Source: CAZELM01 sp964512995
GTDB lineage: Bacteria; CSSED10-310
Direction of reading: 5' to 3'
DNA: 29,428 nucleotides
Assembly: GCA_964512995.1 (NCBI GenBank)
Contig: CAZELM010000050.1
Coordinates: 1-29,428 of the forward strand
Shown: piece after piece, positions 26,499-29,428 of the stretch
How the letters are laid out: the number at the start of each line of letters is the position of its first letter
How positions within the stretch are numbered: the first letter of the stretch is position 1
Program-made: the position numbers and the translations under genes
The notes under the pieces: generated by a model
What the model saw: the letters and a program-made list of their open reading frames with translations, nothing else
The model's database searches: none
Told to the model about the DNA's origin: nothing

Positions 26499-27532
26499 CA
26501 GTCGTAAATGCAATTCGATTTGACGATTATAGCGGCGCGATGGTGTGCGACGAGCAGGTCAGTTGGGGAAACATGCAACGCAAAGGCGATATCGGTGATA
26601 AAATCCAGGCGATTATCCCCCAAGCAGTTCAGGAAAAATACGGCATCACTGCAGCGTATGGCGGATCGGGAACCAGTTGCATCAGTGAAGAGATCAAGAA
26701 TCTCACGATGATGTCCCTGAAAGAACTCCATGAAAAAAAGCTGAAACGGCCCGGAACGGCTCCCCAGACATTCCTGACTATCCAGGAAATCGCGGACTCC
26801 ATTTTTCAGCTCCTGTCTGGCATGAAACGCAAGCACGTCGATGAATACCTGTTTACACGCTACGGATTTCACTCCCATGACCTGATTCGCGGGTATTATG
26901 AAACCCCTCACGGGAAAGTCGATATCAGTCAGAAAGAAATCATCGACGATGCTCAGGCGGCCATGACATGGAAAGGCGGGTATCCGGATCTCCATTTTCT
27001 GTATGTCAACCGCGGCATACTCGCCGGATATGAACCCCAGGAAGGTTTTCGCATCTTTTATTTCAACATGATGACATTCTCGTATGAACCCATCCAGGCT
27101 GTGTTTCAATCCATTGGCTCCGGCCAGGATACGTCCGATCTGGCATTTGCGGATTTTGTGGGAACAAAAACACTCCAGGAACGCAGAATGAATCTGAACC
27201 CCGAAGAATCGCTCGTATCGATCATCCATGCGACCAATCTGGCCGGGATGAATAATATCGGAGTTGGCGGATACTATAATATTGTCGTTATCGACGGCCG
27301 GAAACCCAACACGGACCGATTGATCGAAATCGCCGATCACCGATCCAAACTGGCGTCTGAAGTCGTTGCCGCATATAAAGCAGAGATTATCAATAAAAAA
27401 TTGGCTTATGAAACCGTTGGAGATCTCATTTTGGGTGGTGTCTCGTTTGAGAAGTCGGAACGAAACCTGATGCGCCGCTGCAAATGCGACAAGACGCTTT
27501 CCCGATTCATGCGGGGATATAAACCGGAGTGA
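26495..27532 (+). CDS. Proteasome-like Ntn hydrolase paralogue B, likely active
   Basis: 345 residues, starting within the last four bases of paralogue A, with GAGGAG eight bases upstream. Thr2 directly follows the initiator Met, as in HslV and Anbu, so Met removal would expose a Thr1 nucleophile. The N-terminal hairpin VVNAIRFDDYSGAMVCDEQV places Asp19 at the Asp17 position; GDKIQAI offers Lys36 at the Lys33 position; FQSIGSGQDTSDLAF gives Ser209 for Ser129. The later motif reads NNIGVGGYYNIVVID, with Asn254 and Val257 where many beta subunits have Asp166 and Ser169. A helical insert (about 65-155) and a C-terminal extension ending FMRGYK match paralogue A. No unfoldase gene (HslU, PAN, ClpX) is nearby. 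It is expected to hydrolyse amide bonds inside an oligomeric chamber; the substrate is unknown. Confidence 0.75.
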   Translation: MTVVNAIRFDDYSGAMVCDEQVSWGNMQRKGDIGDKIQAIIPQAVQEKYGITAAYGGSGTSCISEEIKNLTMMSLKELHEKKLKRPGTAPQTFLTIQEIADSIFQLLSGMKRKHVDEYLFTRYGFHSHDLIRGYYETPHGKVDISQKEIIDDAQAAMTWKGGYPDLHFLYVNRGILAGYEPQEGFRIFYFNMMTFSYEPIQAVFQSIGSGQDTSDLAFADFVGTKTLQERRMNLNPEESLVSIIHATNLAGMNNIGVGGYYNIVVIDGRKPNTDRLIEIADHRSKLASEVVAAYKAEIINKKLAYETVGDLILGGVSFEKSERNLMRRCKCDKTLSRFMRGYKPE

Positions 27533-27612
27533 GTTTTCTGGAATACAGCAGAATGTGGACAGCCAAAGATCTTTTTTTTAACACCCGTCTTTTTAGAGAG
27601 GAGTATTGAAAC

Positions 27613-29016
27613 ATGTCGGATTGGAAGTTAATTGAAAAAATCAATCGAGAGTTCAGGGAGATTTTGCATCGCCTCGATACACCCGAAACACCGGCTCGTG
27701 ACATCCTGGAGAGTGCGAACAGAGATTTTCATGAGAGAGGGTGCGTGATCAATGTGGGCAAGGGAAATGACGTCGTTAAAAAACCGTTCCCGGTATTCAT
27801 CATGCCTTTCTTTTTAACCCGGCCCCAGATGGATCGCGTGGCTTATGTCTCCAATCACATCATGAACGTTCTGGATAAAGTCAGTCATCTGTATTTCATG
27901 GATGACAAATGGAAACCCCTGTTCAATCTGACTGACAAGGAACGTGAACTGGTTGCCAGCGACACCGGCACCCAGCGGTTTGTATGGATCACCCGGAACG
28001 ATGCATTCATGAATGGCGATGATTTCAAGTTCATCGAGTTCAACACGGATTCGCCTGGCGGACCGATGTATTCGGATGTTCAGACAGAGATCATCGAGCA
28101 GAATCCGGTCATGGATGAACTCCGCAAAAAGTATTATCTGAGTTCCGATCGATTCATCCCGCAGATTCTTTATAACTTGCTCCGTGCGTATCGTGAATGG
28201 GGCGGGAAAAAACAGCTTCCCAACATCGCCATCGTTTCAGACAAGGGAGCGACCTATCCGGAATTCCTGCTGATTGTGGACGATTTCAGACGACAGGGGT
28301 ACAATTGCGAGTTTGCAACGCCACCGGAGATCGATTATCGGAACGGAAAAGCCATGATGCCCAGCGGCATGGAAATCGATATTCTGTATCGACGCGGCTG
28401 GATCCGGAACTGGACTGATGTATGGGATGATATCAAACCCCTGAGAGCGGCGTATCGCGACAACGCCTTCTGCTGCGTCAACTCCATCCGGTCCCTTCTG
28501 GCGGCCATCAAGAGTTTGCTGGAGCATCTCCAGGATCCGGAAATCATGAAGCTCTACACCGAAGAAGAACGTAAGGTCGTGCTGGAGACAGTTCCCTGGA
28601 CACGGTTGATGAGTCCCCGGAATACCGTGGCACGCGATGGAAAGCAAGTGGTTGATCTGTTCGAGTATGTCCGGGCCAATCGGGAAACCATGGTATTGAA
28701 ACCCATGGATCTGTATGGCGGTCAGGGTGTGTGTGTCGGTCCTGTCAAAACCCAGCAGGAATGGGAAGAAGTTATCCAATTGTGCGCCACCACCGATCAG
28801 AAGTATGTGGCTCAGGATTTCGTGCCCATTCCCGAGATGGAACTCCCGGAAGTCACTCCCGAACTGACATGGAAACCCAAGAAACTCAATCAGAATTTCT
28901 ATGCGTTCGGCGGCATGCATGCGGGTGGTATGTGCAGAACGTCTGAAGCGCACGTCATCAATATTTCCGCTGGCGGCGGATTATGTCCGATCGTCGTTGT
29001 GGAAGGTGAAAAATAA
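27613..29016 (+). CDS. Circularly permuted ATP-grasp protein, probable amide ligase
   Basis: 467 residues; GAGAGGAG upstream supports the ATG at 27613. The order of ATP-grasp motifs looks permuted. The metal-binding Glu-x-Asn strand comes first (FKFIEFNTDSPGGPMYSD, Glu142, Asn144, Asp146), resembling the ExNxDxP motif of glutathionylspermidine synthetase. The nucleotide-binding part comes later (MVLKPMDLYGGQGVCVGP, Lys363 and glycine loop; KYVAQDFVPIPEMELPE). A middle segment (LPNIAIVSDKGATYPEFLLI, IDILYRRGWI) is like the pre-ATP-grasp domain of such ligases. The end, INISAGGGLCPIVVVEGEK, closes the active site. It follows paralogue B by 80 bases and ends the run before a terminator. It probably forms a peptide or amide bond that the neighbouring hydrolases cut or trim. 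Confidence 0.8.
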   Translation: MSDWKLIEKINREFREILHRLDTPETPARDILESANRDFHERGCVINVGKGNDVVKKPFPVFIMPFFLTRPQMDRVAYVSNHIMNVLDKVSHLYFMDDKWKPLFNLTDKERELVASDTGTQRFVWITRNDAFMNGDDFKFIEFNTDSPGGPMYSDVQTEIIEQNPVMDELRKKYYLSSDRFIPQILYNLLRAYREWGGKKQLPNIAIVSDKGATYPEFLLIVDDFRRQGYNCEFATPPEIDYRNGKAMMPSGMEIDILYRRGWIRNWTDVWDDIKPLRAAYRDNAFCCVNSIRSLLAAIKSLLEHLQDPEIMKLYTEEERKVVLETVPWTRLMSPRNTVARDGKQVVDLFEYVRANRETMVLKPMDLYGGQGVCVGPVKTQQEWEEVIQLCATTDQKYVAQDFVPIPEMELPEVTPELTWKPKKLNQNFYAFGGMHAGGMCRTSEAHVINISAGGGLCPIVVVEGEK

Positions 29017-29079
29017 TCCGGTATCCGATATAGGAGCAGGTTTCAGACTGCATTTCGGATATTTCATATTTGCGAGCGA

Positions 29080-29109
29080 GGGCAGGTTTTAAACCTGCCC
29101 TTTTGTTTT
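29080..29109 (+). terminator. Intrinsic terminator after the ATP-grasp gene
   Basis: GGGCAGGTTT at 29080-29089 pairs perfectly with AAACCTGCCC at 29091-29100 and is followed by TTTTGTTTT. It sits 64 bases after the stop codon and closes the four-gene operon. A 63-residue open frame at 29070-29261 that includes it is not a gene. Confidence 0.9.
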
Positions 29110-29428
29110 CGATAGTTCTTCAAATGCCTTTTCATGTATTTTTCTATCCTCAATTGACCTTTAGACTGATCCGGTCTAAAAACCTTTCAGTATCAAAAAC
29201 GGGTCGGCCTAATACGCTAATTGGTTTTATGTTAAATCTATCCCGAAACAATGTAATTTAAAGCAGTTGATCCTCATTCCCTATCTGTTTATTTACCCAC
29301 CCGTTTTCCTGTGGAAAAACATATTGCCATCGCCATTTCCGATTCGCATTTGGATATTTTCCCGACAGTGAATATGGAACTATCGCTTAACACGGAGGGC
29401 GAATTACGGGTGGCATCGGATTGCTGCG
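29110..29428. other. Terminal stretch without a confident gene
   Basis: Mostly AT-rich sequence without recognised RNA or repeats. From GTG 29311 a plus-strand frame stays open to the window end and reads VEKHIAIAISDSHLDIFPTV, with codon choice like the neighbouring genes. It has no clear ribosome binding site, so it may or may not be the start of a gene cut by the edge. Confidence 0.3.

Noticed and set aside
26426..27340. 304-residue minus-strand open frame antisense to the Ntn paralogue B
   Set aside because: Paralogue B has a strong start, homology to A and operon context; the antisense frame has none of these.
29070..29261. 63-residue open frame after the ATP-grasp gene
   Set aside because: Its first part is translated from the terminator hairpin, and it has no ribosome binding site.

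Overview
The window looks like a piece of a draft or metagenome-derived genome from a free-living, Gram-negative-type bacterium. It has roughly balanced GC, strong AGGAGG-type ribosome binding sites, many signal peptides, a periplasmic-adaptor ABC exporter, and several very large secreted repeat proteins carrying a dockerin or a Pro/Thr-rich linker. That mix is typical of uncultured candidate phyla rich in extracellular repeat proteins, but no marker gene here allows a phylum call. A run of exactly 100 N at 4354-4453 marks a scaffold join inside a collagen-like repeat.

Layout. Positions 1-4968, all minus strand, hold three paralogous secreted collagen-like proteins. They share an N-terminal head and a Gly-X-Y stalk; the two complete ones end differently (fibrinogen-like versus S74 chaperone-like). 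A small alkyltransferase-like DNA repair protein sits between the second and third. Positions 5148-9604, plus strand, encode a MacA/MacB- or DevBCA-like exporter: adaptor, ATPase and two FtsX-type permeases. An MFS transporter follows (9726-11156). On the minus strand, 11329-13704 encodes a 14-repeat FG-GAP/VCBS protein with a C-terminal dockerin. On the plus strand, 14105-17506 encodes an exported fusion of an M1-like metallopeptidase, an M28 aminopeptidase and a PDZ domain. Positions 17627-23811, minus strand, encode an ATP-grasp protein, a membrane M48-type metallopeptidase and a BNR/Asp-box repeat protein with an Ig-like domain and a Pro/Thr linker.

The most interesting part is the plus-strand operon at 24179-29016. 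It encodes an M20 metallopeptidase, two tandem paralogous proteasome-like Ntn hydrolases of about 350 residues, and a circularly permuted ATP-grasp protein. The second Ntn paralogue keeps Thr, Asp, Lys and Ser at the expected catalytic positions, with the Thr directly after Met. The first has Ser, Asn and Lys in place of the Thr, Lys and Ser. This suggests a hetero-oligomeric particle of active and degenerate subunits, without an unfoldase nearby, coupled to an amide-bond-forming enzyme and an exopeptidase. It recalls the reported association of Anbu-type proteasome homologues with permuted ATP-grasp ligases, but the genes look different. The operon ends in a strong intrinsic terminator.

The family calls rest on motifs read by eye. 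No database search was possible.
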